Source: an uncultured Candidatus Melainabacteria bacterium (GTDB lineage: Bacteria > Cyanobacteriota > Vampirovibrionia > Gastranaerophilales > Gastranaerophilaceae). Taken from it: 64,000 nucleotides of DNA. The stretch covers positions 62,001 through 126,000 of the forward strand of contig CAKNXK010000010.1 of NCBI GenBank assembly GCA_932182025.1. Reading direction: 5' to 3'. A program made the position numbers and the translations under genes. Of this stretch, positions 16,541-23,928 are shown one piece after another. A model generated the notes under the pieces. It worked only from the letters and a program-made list of their open reading frames with translations, made no database searches and was not told the origin of the DNA. Positions within the stretch are counted from its first letter, which is position 1; each line of letters starts with the position of its first letter.

Positions 16541-17059
16541 ATGGCACTATCAGATGGCTTAAAAAATTTTGTAAACATTATCACTAAAGGATTCAGCGAC
16601 GGAAACGAAGATGATGCATTCGATTTTGATAATGGCATGGATGATTACAACAACGATGTTGACGGAACATTAGCACTAGATACTATGTACGGTACAAGAG
16701 TTAAGCCTAGTATGCCTGAACGTTCTTTTGAAAGAGAGTCAAAAGTAGTAAGCCATCCAAATAACTATAAATCAGGTGAAGTTACCGTTATTGAGCCACG
16801 TTCATTCAGTGAAGCTGCTCAAATTGTTAAAAAATTAATTGACAAGAAAACTGTTATTCTTCATCTTGACTTACTAGACAAAGAACAATCTCAAAGAACA
16901 ATCGACTTTGTTTGCGGTGCAGCTCACGCTTTAAGCGGAACAGCACAAAAAATTAGCGATATGGTTTTCATTTTCACTCCAAGCAATGTTTCACTTTCTA
17001 TTGAAAACGGTGCTGTTCAAAGCAAATTCGCTGAATCTCTTTGGAACAAACCTCTATAA
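16541..17059 (+). CDS. sepF: Cell division protein SepF
   Basis: A 172-residue SepF. The N-terminus (SDGLKNFVNII) fits the membrane-binding amphipathic helix, and an acidic linker follows. The SepF domain covers about residues 85-165: EVTVIEPRSFSEAAQIVKKL, KTVILHLDLLDKEQSQRTID, FVCGAAHALSGTAQKISDMV and FIFTPSNVSLS. SepF tethers FtsZ filaments to the membrane and polymerises into rings. It is found in Actinobacteria, Firmicutes and Cyanobacteria, and its presence supports the cyanobacterial affinity of this genome. TGGAGGAAAG precedes the ATG, 17 bases after yggS. Confidence 0.93.
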   Translation: MALSDGLKNFVNIITKGFSDGNEDDAFDFDNGMDDYNNDVDGTLALDTMYGTRVKPSMPERSFERESKVVSHPNNYKSGEVTVIEPRSFSEAAQIVKKLIDKKTVILHLDLLDKEQSQRTIDFVCGAAHALSGTAQKISDMVFIFTPSNVSLSIENGAVQSKFAESLWNKPL

Positions 17060-17163
17060 GAGGGGTAAATGTAGATTGGCTAATTAATTAAGACTACAAG
17101 CCAAATATTTTGGGAAAGATAAATTTTAATTTAATATATTGATTTGTGATAGTTGGATTTTCA

Positions 17164-17187
17164 GGATGCATTAATTGCATCCTTTTT
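17164..17187 (+). terminator. Rho-independent terminator after sepF
   Basis: GGATGCA (17164-17170) and TGCATCC (17176-17182) form a 7-bp stem with a TTAAT loop, followed by TTTTT. It lies about 100 bases after the sepF stop and should end the yggS-sepF transcript. Confidence 0.8.
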
Positions 17188-17192
17188 ATTAT

Positions 17193-17231
17193 TTAAAAAG
17201 GGGTTTGAATAACTTGAGTTATTCAAACCCC
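17193..17231 (-). terminator. Rho-independent terminator for the minus-strand membrane-protein genes
   Basis: A 14-bp perfect stem (GGGGTTTGAATAAC with GTTATTCAAACCCC) around a 4-base loop ends, on the minus strand, in TTTTT. It lies just after the stop codon of the gene at 17239-17637. Confidence 0.85.
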
Positions 17232-17238
17232 TTTCAAA

Positions 17239-17637
17239 TTATTTATTAAGAGCTCCTGAAGAAAGAGCTACTGCGCCAATTATAGCGAATAACGCAACTG
17301 ATAATATTATACCTAATATAAATAAAACGATACCCCAGATAGCCCAAGTTTTTTGTACACTATGGAAATGCTCAAGGCTATCCCATTGTTTATTCTGCCA
17401 AGCCCACTCATTACCTTTGATACCAAACCATATCATCATTGCAAACGGAACAAGCATTCCAACAAAAGGAATAATACCTGCAAAACCGGAAACAAAAATT
17501 AATAACGTAATATAAGATTTATTTCCTAAACCCCAAATCCAGTTTAAGAAACATGCACCCCAGTTAAATCCTATTAGAACTTCAGCCGGTGCAGCTGATT
17601 GAGGACCTTGCCCTGAATTGTTCACAAATTCTGTCAT
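17239..17637 (-). CDS. Small integral membrane protein, DUF2628-like
   Basis: A 132-residue protein with three predicted membrane segments. The segment GFNWGACFLNWIWGLGNKSY is followed by TLLIFVSGFAGIIPFVGMLV, the charged turn WFGIKGNEWAWQNKQWDSLE, and a C-terminal helix (WAIWGIVLFILGIILSVALF). The WGA-F-x-WIWGL-NKSY and KGNEWAxxNKxW pattern is shared with the neighbouring protein at 17658-18824, so the two are paralogues. It resembles small inner-membrane DUF2628 proteins of unknown function. AAGGAAAAATG-type sequence precedes the start, and the gene lies 20 bases after its paralogue, in one operon. Confidence 0.7.
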   Translation of the reverse strand: MTEFVNNSGQGPQSAAPAEVLIGFNWGACFLNWIWGLGNKSYITLLIFVSGFAGIIPFVGMLVPFAMMIWFGIKGNEWAWQNKQWDSLEHFHSVQKTWAIWGIVLFILGIILSVALFAIIGAVALSSGALNK

Positions 17638-17657
17638 AAAACATTTTTCCTTTCTTC

Positions 17658-18824
17658 TTAATTACCTTTATAAAATCTGTACGCCTTCATACTTGCTTTA
17701 AATATCTCTTTAAAATTAGGTTTCTCTGTTTCAAATAAAGCTTCATCCAATATAAACTCGCCCAAAAGCTCTCCATTAGTTGAACTATATATCTTTGTTC
17801 TTGGAAGCTCTTTTGTTTTTGATGAATATTTTCCGCCCTTACTTCTTTCAGTTGCTGCTGTTGTTGCAGCCATATCAAGAACATCTTTCTTTTCACTAAA
17901 AGAGTATTTGTTCCAAACATTCGGCAAAACATAAAACTTATTTTCATCCGCTGTAATTGTATGACCTTCAAAATACAAAGAAGTATAAGCATTAACCGCA
18001 CGCTCAACTTTAGTCATAGTCTGAGAGCTTTTATCAGGTGCAGTTTTAGTTTCATCTATTGCTGCAAAAGCAAGTGCAAAAACAAGTGCTAAAATAATTG
18101 CAACTATAACTATAGGGAACACAAATACAGCTAAAACAGCAAAAGCAATACTTTGATTTTCTTGAGAATGTTTAAAGTCTTCATCACTTTTCCATTTTTT
18201 ATTCTTATATGCCCATTCATTACCCTTTAAACCGCAAAGCAATTGATAATAAAACCCTATCGGAGTCCATCCCAGTAATATTATCCACAATGTTTTGTAA
18301 GATTTATTTATCAAACCCCAAATCCAGGTTCCAAAGAACGCACCCCAATTGAAATCTTTACGGAAGTCATAAGGAATATTTCCTGTAACTTTTCCTTTTT
18401 GAAAAACAAGATATAAAAAGAAAATTGAATTAATCAAACTAATTAACAGCATAAGTCCAAACGGAAACATAAAACTCAATGCGCCAATAGCCACGAAGGT
18501 TCCTATTATAATATTCCCGTTTTTATTCACATATCCGTTAATATCATTAAACCTTCTAATCCAATTTGAAAGAGAAGCATATAAAACACCTGCAATTCCA
18601 GCTAAAACCCAGAATTTCATAAACCAGGATGCTTGCCAAAACAGCTTATTAAGACTGAAAAAATCAACCATTGTTTGAGCATGTGATGCAAAATGCAGAC
18701 TTAGCGGAGTCATAAATATAGCACTTATCATGCACAAATAAACTATATTCAAACAAAAATCTCTTCTTCCAATAACACCTTCAAAGTCTATTAACTTTGT
18801 ATTTAATCTTAATTCATCAATCAT
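17658..18824 (-). CDS. DUF805-like/DUF2628-like fusion membrane protein
   Basis: A 388-residue membrane protein in three parts. Residues 15-135 resemble DUF805: FEGVIGRRDFCLNIVYLCMI, NWIRRFNDINGY, and paired helices. Residues 155-240 repeat the neighbour's module (FNWGAFFGTWIWGLINKSYK, GLKGNEWAYKNKKWKSDEDF). A further helix (residues 236-260) leads to a soluble C-terminal domain of about 120 residues (TITADENKFYVLPNVWN). It is the first gene of a two-gene operon with its paralogue. Function unknown. Confidence 0.65.
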   Translation of the reverse strand: MIDELRLNTKLIDFEGVIGRRDFCLNIVYLCMISAIFMTPLSLHFASHAQTMVDFFSLNKLFWQASWFMKFWVLAGIAGVLYASLSNWIRRFNDINGYVNKNGNIIIGTFVAIGALSFMFPFGLMLLISLINSIFFLYLVFQKGKVTGNIPYDFRKDFNWGAFFGTWIWGLINKSYKTLWIILLGWTPIGFYYQLLCGLKGNEWAYKNKKWKSDEDFKHSQENQSIAFAVLAVFVFPIVIVAIILALVFALAFAAIDETKTAPDKSSQTMTKVERAVNAYTSLYFEGHTITADENKFYVLPNVWNKYSFSEKKDVLDMAATTAATERSKGGKYSSKTKELPRTKIYSSTNGELLGEFILDEALFETEKPNFKEIFKASMKAYRFYKGN

Positions 18825-18895
18825 ATCAACTCTCTCTTTGTATAATAATATGAATTATAGCAATTTTTTCAATTCATGACAATAATTTATCTGCA

Positions 18896-18929
18896 TTAAA
18901 AAAGGGCGGCTGTTTTACAGCCGCCCTTT
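18896..18929 (-). terminator. Strong Rho-independent terminator after the glycyl-radical gene
   Basis: AAAGGGCGGCTG and CAGCCGCCCTTT form a perfect 12-bp GC-rich stem with a 5-base loop. On the minus strand it is followed by more T. It ends the pyruvate formate-lyase operon 14 bases after the small gene. Confidence 0.9.
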
Positions 18930-18942
18930 ATAATATTTCTAA

Positions 18943-19185
18943 TTAACAACCGATTGAACCGTGGAAAGTTCTTGAAATAACATCATCTTGTTGTTCTTTA
19001 GTTAACTTGATGAAGTTTACAGCATAACCTGAAACTCTCACTGTTAATTGAGGATATTTTTCAGGATGAGCTTGAGCATCAAGCAAAGTGTCTCTGTTGA
19101 ATACGTTTACGTTTAGGTGGTGTCCGCCTTTTTCAACATAACCGTCTAATAAATTTATTAAATTTTCTTCTTGTTGTGTTGCCAT
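18943..19185 (-). CDS. Glycyl-radical domain protein, small half of a split pyruvate formate-lyase (GrcA-like)
   Basis: An 80-residue protein equal to the C-terminal glycyl-radical domain of pyruvate formate-lyase: NLINLLDGYVEKGGHHLNVN, VFNRDTLLDAQAHPEKYPQL, then the radical motif TVRVSGYAVNF with Gly53, and TKEQQDDVISRTFHGSIGC. E. coli GrcA/YfiD is a similar stand-alone domain that repairs damaged PflB. Here, however, the neighbouring lyase lacks this domain, so this protein must supply the essential radical glycine. It ends in Cys. It begins 42 bases after the large gene, behind a hairpin, with its own AGGAAAAC ribosome site. Its likely activator is PflA (5484-6227). Confidence 0.9.
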   Translation of the reverse strand: MATQQEENLINLLDGYVEKGGHHLNVNVFNRDTLLDAQAHPEKYPQLTVRVSGYAVNFIKLTKEQQDDVISRTFHGSIGC

Positions 19186-19207
19186 TTTAGTTTTCCTTTC
19201 TTTAAAA

Positions 19208-19236
19208 GGTTGTTAGTGGCTTTGCCACTAACAACC
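19208..19236 (-). promoter_or_regulatory. Hairpin between the two halves of the split lyase
   Basis: GGTTGTTAGTGGC and GCCACTAACAACC form a perfect 13-bp stem with a 3-base loop. The stop codon of the large gene (19228-19230) is inside the stem. On the minus strand TTTT follows. It could act as a partial terminator or as a 3'-end stabiliser that sets the ratio of large to small protein. Confidence 0.7.
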
Positions 19237-21312
19237 GCATGTTCCTTCACAACATCCGCAGTCAAGCTGAATGTCTAAATCACCCATGAATACTTCATCT
19301 TTACCTAAAGCGTTAGGAATAATTGAGAAAGTATTTGAGATACCGTCTTGAGCATCGCTGAACGGAAGTTTAGCTACTGAAGCAAGTGATGCTACTGCAC
19401 CGTGAGTATCACGTCCGTGCATTGGGTTAGCACCAGGAGCTAGAGGAATACCGGCTTTTCTACCGTCAGGAGTGTTACCTGTCTTTTTACCGTAAACAAC
19501 ATTAGAAGTAATTGTTAAGATAGACATTGTAGGAATAGAATTTCTATAAGTATAGTGGCTTCTAATCATGTTCATGAATTTCTTAACAAGGTCTACAGCG
19601 ATCTGGTCAACTCTGTCATCGTTATTACCGTATTTAGGGAATTCGCCTTCAACTTCGTAATCAACTACGATACCGTTTTCATCACGAATAGTCTTAACTT
19701 TTGCATATTTGATTGCAGAAAGTGAGTCAGCAACAACACTTAAACCTGCGATACCTGTAGCGAAATATCTTTTAACGTCTCTATCGTGTAAAGCCATTTG
19801 AGATCTTTCGTAACAATATTTGTCATGCATGTAGTGAATTACGTTCAATGTATTAACATATAGACCAGCTAACCATTCCATCATATCTTCATATCTTGAC
19901 ATTACTTCATCAAAATCAAGGTATTCAGAAGTGATAGGTCTGAATTTAGGACCAATTTGTTCTTTAAGTCTTTCGTCAACACCGCCGTTGATAGCATATA
20001 ATAAACATTTTGCCAAGTTAGCACGTGCACCGAAGAACTGCATTTCTTTACCAACAACCATTGAAGATACACAGCAAGCGATAGCATAATCATCACCGTG
20101 AGTTACTCTCATCATATCATCGTTTTCATATTGGATAGATGAAGTTGTGATAGAAATGTGTGCAGCATACTGTTTGAAGTTATGTGGTAATCTTTTTGAC
20201 CACAATACTGTCAAGTTTGGTTCAGGTGCTGTACCTAAGTTTTCAAGTGTGTGTAAGTAACGGAAAGAGTTTTTAGTAACCATGTGACGTCCGTCAATAC
20301 CAACACCACCAATTGATTCAGTTACCCAAGTAGGATCGCCGGAGAACAGTGCATTGTATTCAGGAGTTCTTGCGAACTTAACTAATCTTAACTTCATGAT
20401 GAAGTGGTCAATCATTTCCTGAGCTTGTTCTTCTGTAATTAAACCTTTTTTAAGGTCTCTTTCGATGAAGATGTCTAAGAAAGTAGAAGTTCTACCAACT
20501 GACATTGCTGCACCATTTTGTTCTTTAACAGCTGACAAGTAACCAAAATATAACCATTGAATAGCTTCTTTAGCGTTTGAAGCAGGCTTTCTGATATCGA
20601 AGCCATAAGTATCGCCTAATTGAGCCATTTCTTGAAGAGCTCTGATTTGTTCAGCAATTTCTTCTTTCAATTGAATTTTTTCAGGTGTCATTTCACCGTG
20701 AAGAGAAGCGTGCTGCTCTTTTTTATCTTCAATAAGTCTGTCAATACCATAAAGAGCAACTCTTCTATAGTCACCAATAATACGGCCGCGGCCATAAGCG
20801 TCAGGCAATCCTGTTAAGATAGCAGAGTGACGAGCAGCTCTCATTTCCGGAGTGTAAGCATCAAAAACACCTTGGTTGTGAGTTTTTCTGTATTTTGTGA
20901 AGATTTCAGAAACTTCAGCATCTACTTCATAACCATAAGATTTGCAAGAAGTTTCAGCCATTCTGATACCACCGAATGGTTGAAGAGATCTTTTAAGAGG
21001 TGCGTCTGTTTGAACACCAACGATAGTTTCTAAATCTTTATCGATATAACCTGCACCGTGTGAAGTGATTGTAGAAACGATTTTTGTGTCCATATCAAGA
21101 ACACCACCGTTTTCACGTTCTTTTTTGAACAATTCGCAGCATTCTTCCCACAATTTTGTAGTAGCTGCAGTTGGCCCAGCTAAGAAGCTAGAATCACCAT
21201 CATAAGGTGTGTAGTTTTTTTGGATAAAATCTCTTACATTGATTTCTGACTGCCATTTGCCGCCTACGAAATCAGTTGCAGAAGATTGTCTTTCTAATGT
21301 TAATTCTGACAT
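19228..21312 (-). CDS. pflB: Pyruvate formate-lyase catalytic protein lacking the glycyl-radical domain
   Basis: A 694-residue formate C-acetyltransferase that splits pyruvate with CoA into acetyl-CoA and formate in anaerobic fermentation. The catalytic Cys pair is at about 413-414 (AIACCVSSMVVGKEMQFFGA). Other PFL motifs: CKSYGYEVDAEVSEIFTKYR, ILTGLPDAYGRGRIIGDYRR, GNTPDGRKAGIPLAPGANPM. Sequence similarity continues to PFSDAQDGISNTFSIIPNAL and then stops; the chain ends in a Cys-rich tail (QLDCGCCEGTCGC) and has no RVSGY motif. E. coli PflB is 760 residues, and the missing 65-80 are encoded by the next gene. The ATG at 21312 follows AAGGAGATAAA; the frame is open further upstream without a ribosome site. 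Confidence 0.93.
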   Translation of the reverse strand: MSELTLERQSSATDFVGGKWQSEINVRDFIQKNYTPYDGDSSFLAGPTAATTKLWEECCELFKKERENGGVLDMDTKIVSTITSHGAGYIDKDLETIVGVQTDAPLKRSLQPFGGIRMAETSCKSYGYEVDAEVSEIFTKYRKTHNQGVFDAYTPEMRAARHSAILTGLPDAYGRGRIIGDYRRVALYGIDRLIEDKKEQHASLHGEMTPEKIQLKEEIAEQIRALQEMAQLGDTYGFDIRKPASNAKEAIQWLYFGYLSAVKEQNGAAMSVGRTSTFLDIFIERDLKKGLITEEQAQEMIDHFIMKLRLVKFARTPEYNALFSGDPTWVTESIGGVGIDGRHMVTKNSFRYLHTLENLGTAPEPNLTVLWSKRLPHNFKQYAAHISITTSSIQYENDDMMRVTHGDDYAIACCVSSMVVGKEMQFFGARANLAKCLLYAINGGVDERLKEQIGPKFRPITSEYLDFDEVMSRYEDMMEWLAGLYVNTLNVIHYMHDKYCYERSQMALHDRDVKRYFATGIAGLSVVADSLSAIKYAKVKTIRDENGIVVDYEVEGEFPKYGNNDDRVDQIAVDLVKKFMNMIRSHYTYRNSIPTMSILTITSNVVYGKKTGNTPDGRKAGIPLAPGANPMHGRDTHGAVASLASVAKLPFSDAQDGISNTFSIIPNALGKDEVFMGDLDIQLDCGCCEGTCGC

Positions 21313-21445
21313 TTTTATCTCCTTACTTTGTGCCGTGCAAGCACGACTTTCTATTACTAACATTTCTTTACGTAATATTATACTACCAACATAAAATATA
21401 AAACAGTTGTAATAACAACAATTATTAAGATTTTATTAAAATTAA

Positions 21446-21919
21446 TCAATTACACCCTTTACAGCCATCTTTGCATGCTGCGCATTTTTCGGGCATTTTA
21501 TTTTCTTTAATATAATACTCAAAACTTTTAAGCCATTTGGGTTCTTTACAGGAACATTTCTGCATAAATGTTAAATACGCTGTAAAACGATCTAAAACTT
21601 CATCAGGCATTGAAAACTCAAGCTCTTTTGAATAATCTTTCTCAAGCATTAAACTTTCTGATAAAAATTGTTTAATAATCTCATGTCTTTTTATATTAAG
21701 TAACGCAGTATCCCGTCCTTTTGAAGTCAACGTAATAACACCATACGGCTTATAATTAATAAATCCTTTTTTTACAAGAGCCTTAACCGCTTCTGATGTT
21801 GAAGCTGCATTAGCTCCGATTTTTTCAGATACATCTCGGACTCGCGCTGCAGCCTCTGACTCAATTATTTCATAAATCGCAGCCAAATATTTTTCAAGAC
21901 TTTTACTTAATTCTTTCAT
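21446..21919 (-). CDS. DtxR/MntR-family metal-dependent regulator with a Cys-rich tail
   Basis: A 157-residue regulator. The N-terminal winged helix (about 7-65) reads YLAAIYEIIESEAAARVRDV, KIGANAASTSEAVKALVKKG, ITLTSKGRDTA. Residues 70-125 resemble the DtxR dimerisation domain (LLNIKRHEIIKQFLSESLML). The tail has eight Cys: QKCSCKEP, then MPEKCAACKDGCKGCN. Such a tail could bind a metal or an iron-sulfur cluster and is unlike classical DtxR or MntR. Related short, Cys-tailed DtxR-like proteins often go with FeoA/FeoB, which are not seen here. It is divergent from nadA across a perfect palindrome. Confidence 0.8.
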   Translation of the reverse strand: MKELSKSLEKYLAAIYEIIESEAAARVRDVSEKIGANAASTSEAVKALVKKGFINYKPYGVITLTSKGRDTALLNIKRHEIIKQFLSESLMLEKDYSKELEFSMPDEVLDRFTAYLTFMQKCSCKEPKWLKSFEYYIKENKMPEKCAACKDGCKGCN

Positions 21920-21944
21920 ATAAAAATTTTATCATAAAATTATT

Positions 21945-21960
21945 TTATGGCATGCCATAA
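21945..21960 (+). promoter_or_regulatory. 16-bp perfect palindrome, candidate operator
   Basis: TTATGGCATGCCATAA lies between the divergent DtxR-like gene (start 21919) and nadA (start 21983). It covers the expected -35 position of the nadA promoter, whose -10-like TAATAT is at 21970-21975. DtxR-family dimers bind palindromes of this size, so it may be a site for the neighbouring regulator. Confidence 0.6.
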
Positions 21961-21982
21961 TTTTTATGGTAATATAAATCTT

Positions 21983-22888
21983 ATGAATTATATAGAAGAA
22001 ATCAAAAAATTAAAAAATGAAAAAAATGCAATTATTCTAACTCATTGTTATCAACCCATAGAAATAGATGAAGTTTCGGATTATGTCGGAGATTCGTTTT
22101 ATCTGAGTAAAAAAGCTGCTGAAACTAATGCGGATATTATCGTTTTTGCAGGCGTGCATTTTATGGCACAAAGTGCAAAACTCCTTAATCCAAATAAAAA
22201 AGTTCTTCTGCCAAACCCTAAATCAGGATGTTTTATGGCAGATATGATTGGTGTTAATGAATTAAGACAATTTAAGAGTAAATATTCAAATATTCCTGCA
22301 GTTTGTTATATTAATTCAACAGCAGAAGTCAAAGCTGAATGTGATATTTGCTGCACAAGTTCAAATGCAATTGATGTAGTAAAAAGTCTAGGCGCAGATA
22401 AGATTTTATTCTTACCGGACACATATTTAGGCAAGTGGATAGAAGAAAAACTCGGCAATATCAAAGTTATTACCTACAACGGATTTTGTCCAACTCATTT
22501 GAGAATAAGAATTGAAGATATGGAAAATTCTCGAAAACAATATCCAAATGCAAAAATTCTGGCGCATCCAGAATGCCATACAGAAGTTTCTAAACTTGCG
22601 GATTTTGTCGGTTCCACAAAAGAGATTATGAATTATGCAAAAGAAAGCAATGAAAAACAGTTTGTTATAGTAACCGAAAAAGGAGTAGTTGACAGGCTAA
22701 AAAGAGATTTGCCACAAAAAGAATTTATTCTTATAAAAGAAGATATTGTTTGTCAGAATATGAAATGGAATTCTTTAGAAGATATTTATAACGCTTTATT
22801 AAACGAGGAACACGAAATAGAAGTAAACGAAGAAGTTTTTGAAAAAGCAAAAAAATGTATAAAAAGGATGATGGGGGTAAATATATAA
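21983..22888 (+). CDS. nadA: Quinolinate synthase A
   Basis: A 301-residue iron-sulfur enzyme that condenses iminoaspartate with dihydroxyacetone phosphate to quinolinate in NAD synthesis. The likely cluster cysteines are in PKSGCFMADM, NGFCPTHLRI and DIVCQNMKWN. Other marks are ILTHCYQPIEIDEVSDYVGD and HPECHTEV. I chose the ATG at 21983; an earlier in-frame ATG at 21947 lies inside the palindromic operator. There is no Shine-Dalgarno, and a TAATAT box seven bases upstream suggests a leaderless message. It is followed two bases later by mnmA. NadB and NadC are not in the window. Confidence 0.92.
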   Translation: MNYIEEIKKLKNEKNAIILTHCYQPIEIDEVSDYVGDSFYLSKKAAETNADIIVFAGVHFMAQSAKLLNPNKKVLLPNPKSGCFMADMIGVNELRQFKSKYSNIPAVCYINSTAEVKAECDICCTSSNAIDVVKSLGADKILFLPDTYLGKWIEEKLGNIKVITYNGFCPTHLRIRIEDMENSRKQYPNAKILAHPECHTEVSKLADFVGSTKEIMNYAKESNEKQFVIVTEKGVVDRLKRDLPQKEFILIKEDIVCQNMKWNSLEDIYNALLNEEHEIEVNEEVFEKAKKCIKRMMGVNI

Positions 22889-22890
22889 GT

Positions 22891-23928
22891 ATGAAAATAT
22901 TAGTAGGATTATCTGGCGGTGTAGATTCCTCTGTAGCTGCGCTTATTTTGAAACAACAAGGACACGAAGTAATTGGCGCAACAATGTCTATATATCGGGA
23001 TAAAGGATTAAAAAAACATAGCTGCTCTCATGGCGCTTGCTATGGGCCTGATGAAAAAGAAGATATTGAAGCAGCGCGTAGAATTGCCGAACAAATTGAA
23101 ATACCATATTATGTATTTGACTGTGTAGAAGAATACGAACGAATTGTACTTGAAAACTTTAAGTCAGAATATATTCAAGGCAAAACCCCAAATCCTTGTA
23201 TTTGGTGCAATTCACAAGTAAAATTCGGGGTTTTGCCACAGCTTGCCCGACAACACGGATTGGATTTTGACAAATTCGCAACAGGTCATTACTCCAGAGT
23301 TGAAAACGGAATTTTAAAACGAGGAAAAGACCATAAAAAAGATCAATCATATTTCTTATATCGTCTAAAACCTGAACAATTAGAAAATATAATTTTGCCT
23401 CTCGGGGGTTATACAAAAGATGAAATAAGACAAATAGCAAAAGATAATGGTTTGGATGTAGCCGAAAAACCTGATAGTCAAGATTTTTACGAAGGTGACT
23501 ACAATGAACTCCTTGGTATTGAAGAAAAAGAAGGTAATATTGTTGATTTATCAGGAAAAATCTTGGGTAAACACAAAGGAATTTGGAACTACACAATAGG
23601 ACAGCGTAAAGGCTTAGGAGTCAGTGCAGAAGAAGCTTTATACGTTTTGGAGCTGAGAGCAGAAACCAACGAAGTTGTTGTTGGCTTTAAAGATAAAACA
23701 ATGAGTAACATTTTAAAAGCAGCCAATCTTAATTGGATTCAACCAATGCAAGCAAAATGTACGGCAAAAATCCGTTCAACACAACAGCCAAGTAGTGTTA
23801 GCGTTAAAGAAGTCGAAAACGGAGTAATAGAAGTAGTATTTGAAAACATGCAAAAATCAATCGCTTCAGGACAGTCCATTGTTCTGTATGATGGTGATGT
23901 TGTTTTAGGCGGAGGAATTATTTTATGA
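22891..23928 (+). CDS. mnmA: tRNA-specific 2-thiouridylase MnmA, CxxC variant
   Basis: A 345-residue tRNA thiolase that makes 2-thiouridine at position 34 of Lys, Glu and Gln tRNAs. Visible are the PP-loop (LVGLSGGVDSSVAALIL), KTPNPCIWCNSQVKFG, FATGHYSR, GRKGLGV-type loop (IGQRKGLGVSAEEALYV) and a C-terminal beta-barrel. Two features differ from E. coli MnmA: the first catalytic Cys lies in a CIWC motif, and the usual second Cys of the DSTGICFIG loop is absent, the loop reading PDSQDFYEGDYNELLG. The start at 22891 places the PP-loop ten residues in, as usual. It overlaps bioB by four bases. Confidence 0.88.
   Translation: MKILVGLSGGVDSSVAALILKQQGHEVIGATMSIYRDKGLKKHSCSHGACYGPDEKEDIEAARRIAEQIEIPYYVFDCVEEYERIVLENFKSEYIQGKTPNPCIWCNSQVKFGVLPQLARQHGLDFDKFATGHYSRVENGILKRGKDHKKDQSYFLYRLKPEQLENIILPLGGYTKDEIRQIAKDNGLDVAEKPDSQDFYEGDYNELLGIEEKEGNIVDLSGKILGKHKGIWNYTIGQRKGLGVSAEEALYVLELRAETNEVVVGFKDKTMSNILKAANLNWIQPMQAKCTAKIRSTQQPSSVSVKEVENGVIEVVFENMQKSIASGQSIVLYDGDVVLGGGIIL

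Noticed and set aside
19186..19227. Frameshift or sequencing error joining the two pyruvate formate-lyase genes
   Set aside because: The first gene ends in a unique Cys-rich tail and the second has its own ribosome site and start, with a hairpin between. A single-base change would not restore a normal PFL chain.
21947..21982. Upstream ATG for nadA at 21947
   Set aside because: It lies inside the 16-bp palindrome and adds 12 residues without family similarity; the -10-like box lies downstream of it.
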